From: Muribaculaceae bacterium
Lineage (GTDB): Bacteria > Bacteroidota > Bacteroidia > Bacteroidales > Muribaculaceae
Assembly: GCA_029057255.1 (NCBI GenBank)
Contig: JAICZO010000422.1
Coordinates: 1-7,108, forward strand
Length of the DNA: 7,108 bases
Reading direction: 5' to 3'
The notes beneath the pieces were generated by a model, which did not search any database, was not told where the DNA came from, and was given only the letters and a program-made list of their open reading frames with translations. The translations under genes and the position numbers were made by a program. Numbering within the stretch: the stretch's first letter is position 1; the number at the start of each line of letters is the position of its first letter. Shown in pieces: positions 6,104 through 7,108 of the stretch.

Positions 6104-7108
6104 ATGAAAACCTACCAAACCAAAGAAATCAAAAACATAGCCTTGCTTGGTAGCAAAGGCTCCGGTAAAACCACACTCGCCGAAGCAATGCTCTACGAGT
6201 GTGGAGTTATAAAACGTCGCGGAACCGTACTCGGCAAGAATACCGTCACCGACTACTTCCCCGTGGAAAAAGAATACGGCTACTCGGTGTTCTCGACCGT
6301 TTTCTATGCTGAATTCCTCAACAAGAAACTCAATGTGATCGACTGCCCGGGCGCCGACGACTTCGTAGGCTCGGCCATCACAGCCCTCAATGTCACCGAT
6401 ACGGGCGTCATAGTGGTCAACGGCCAGTATGGCGTGGAAGTCGGCACTCAGAACATATTCCGCACGGCATCGTCGCTTAACAAACCTATCATCTTCGCCC
6501 TCAATCAGCTCGACGGCGAGAAGGCCGACTATGAAAACGTGCTCGAGCAGATGCGCGACATCTTCGGCCCGAAAGTAGTGCCCGTGCAGTATCCTCTCGC
6601 ATGCGGCCCCGGCTTCAACGCCATGATTGACGTGCTCCTCATGAAGAAATATTCGTGGGGCCCCGAAGGCGGCACTCCTGTCATCGAGGAGATTCCGGCC
6701 GAAGAAAAAGACCGCGCAATGGAGTTCCACCGCGCACTCGTCGAGGCTGCCGCCGAGAACGACGAGACCCTCATGGAGAAATTCTTCGAGGAAGACCACC
6801 TCACTGAAGACGAGCTCCGCCTCGGTATCCGCAAGGGCCTCATCGAGCGCTCGATCTATCCTCTGTTCTGCGTCAGCGCCGAAAAAGACATGGGCGTGCG
6901 CCGCATGATGGAGTTCCTCGGCAACGTCGTGCCCTTCGTCGACGATATGCCCGCTCCCGTCGACACAGAAGGCACCGAGATTAAGCCCGACAGCAACGGC
7001 CCCCTCAGCGTATATGTGTTCAAGACAACCGTCGAGCCGCATATCGGTGAAGTCAGCTACTTCCAGGTTATGTCAGGCACGCTCAAGGCCGGCGCCGACC
7101 GAGAGAAA
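6104..7108 (+). CDS. fusA2: Divergent elongation factor G paralogue (EF-G2), N-terminal 335 residues
   Basis: The gene starts at ATG 6104, preceded by an A-rich, Shine-Dalgarno-free leader, and runs off the window; EF-G proteins are about 700 residues, so roughly half is missing. The visible part is the G domain with its G' insert and the beginning of domain II (from about 300, GPLSVYVFKTTVEPHIGEVSYFQVMSG). The P-loop is GSKGSGKT (16-23). The G3 motif reads DCPGADDF (80-87) where EF-G has DTPGHVDF, so the GTPase histidine is Ala84. The switch I RGIT motif aligns with YGYS, giving Ser61 for the conserved threonine. G4 is NQLD (134-137) instead of NKMD, and the G5 region is CVSAEKDMGV. Such changes predict poor GTP hydrolysis. 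They fit the Bacteroides EF-G2 described as an EF-G paralogue lacking GTPase activity that supports translation under starvation and in the gut. Assignment to that group is by recalled similarity. The housekeeping EF-G should be encoded elsewhere. Confidence 0.88.
   Translation, partial: MKTYQTKEIKNIALLGSKGSGKTTLAEAMLYECGVIKRRGTVLGKNTVTDYFPVEKEYGYSVFSTVFYAEFLNKKLNVIDCPGADDFVGSAITALNVTDTGVIVVNGQYGVEVGTQNIFRTASSLNKPIIFALNQLDGEKADYENVLEQMRDIFGPKVVPVQYPLACGPGFNAMIDVLLMKKYSWGPEGGTPVIEEIPAEEKDRAMEFHRALVEAAAENDETLMEKFFEEDHLTEDELRLGIRKGLIERSIYPLFCVSAEKDMGVRRMMEFLGNVVPFVDDMPAPVDTEGTEIKPDSNGPLSVYVFKTTVEPHIGEVSYFQVMSGTLKAGADREK

Noticed and set aside
6086..7042. A 318-codon minus-strand open frame opposite fusA2
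   Set aside because: It is antisense to a clear EF-G coding sequence. Its translation is rich in His, Glu, Val and Ala with no recognisable domain, as expected from the complement of a GC-rich gene.
1..7108. Mobile elements, CRISPR arrays, tRNA or rRNA genes
   Set aside because: I saw no spaced direct repeats, transposase or integrase motifs, terminal inverted repeats, or cloverleaf and rRNA signatures; the window reads as core chromosome.

Overview
The window looks like chromosomal DNA of a Bacteroidota, most likely a Bacteroidales gut commensal. The evidence is the GC-rich coding sequence next to AT-rich intergenic DNA, the absence of Shine-Dalgarno sequences before nearly every start, a TAnnTTTG-type -7 box ahead of lon, and typical Bacteroidales proteins (MlaD-family tail, short ECF sigma factor, divergent second EF-G). 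Muribaculaceae is a guess from base composition and protein style, not something the sequence proves.

Layout from left to right. (1) Bases 1-209, plus strand: the last 68 residues of an MCE/MlaD-family lipid-transport protein, followed by a strong intrinsic terminator at 235-278. (2) Bases 292-1497, minus strand: an iron-containing alcohol dehydrogenase of the butanol dehydrogenase/YqhD type, convergent with the MlaD gene and set off from its upstream neighbour by a 91-bp gap. (3) Bases 1589-5846, minus strand: a tight cluster read as lon, ECF sigma factor, B3/B4-domain protein, YciO/Sua5-like protein. The junctions are 7 bp, 20 bp and a 14-bp overlap, so one transcript is likely. (4) Bases 5847-6103: a 257-bp AT-rich divergent promoter region. 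It holds a candidate lon -7 box, a small hairpin in the lon leader, a candidate plus-strand promoter and a well-formed 21-bp dyad (5990-6010). (5) Bases 6104-7108, plus strand, running off the window: the first 335 residues of a divergent elongation factor G paralogue (fusA2/EF-G2 type). Its G domain keeps the P-loop but has lost the DTPGH histidine (Ala84) and the RGIT threonine (Ser61).

Taken together, the right two thirds of the window concern proteome maintenance and translation: an ATP-dependent protease, a possible tRNA-editing domain, a TsaC-fold protein, an orphan sigma factor that could control them, and facing them an EF-G paralogue of the kind reported to support translation without GTP hydrolysis in starved Bacteroides. 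The individual families are known. The less described aspects are the lon-sigma-B3/B4-YciO grouping, the absence of an adjacent anti-sigma gene, and the shared lon/fusA2 regulatory region.
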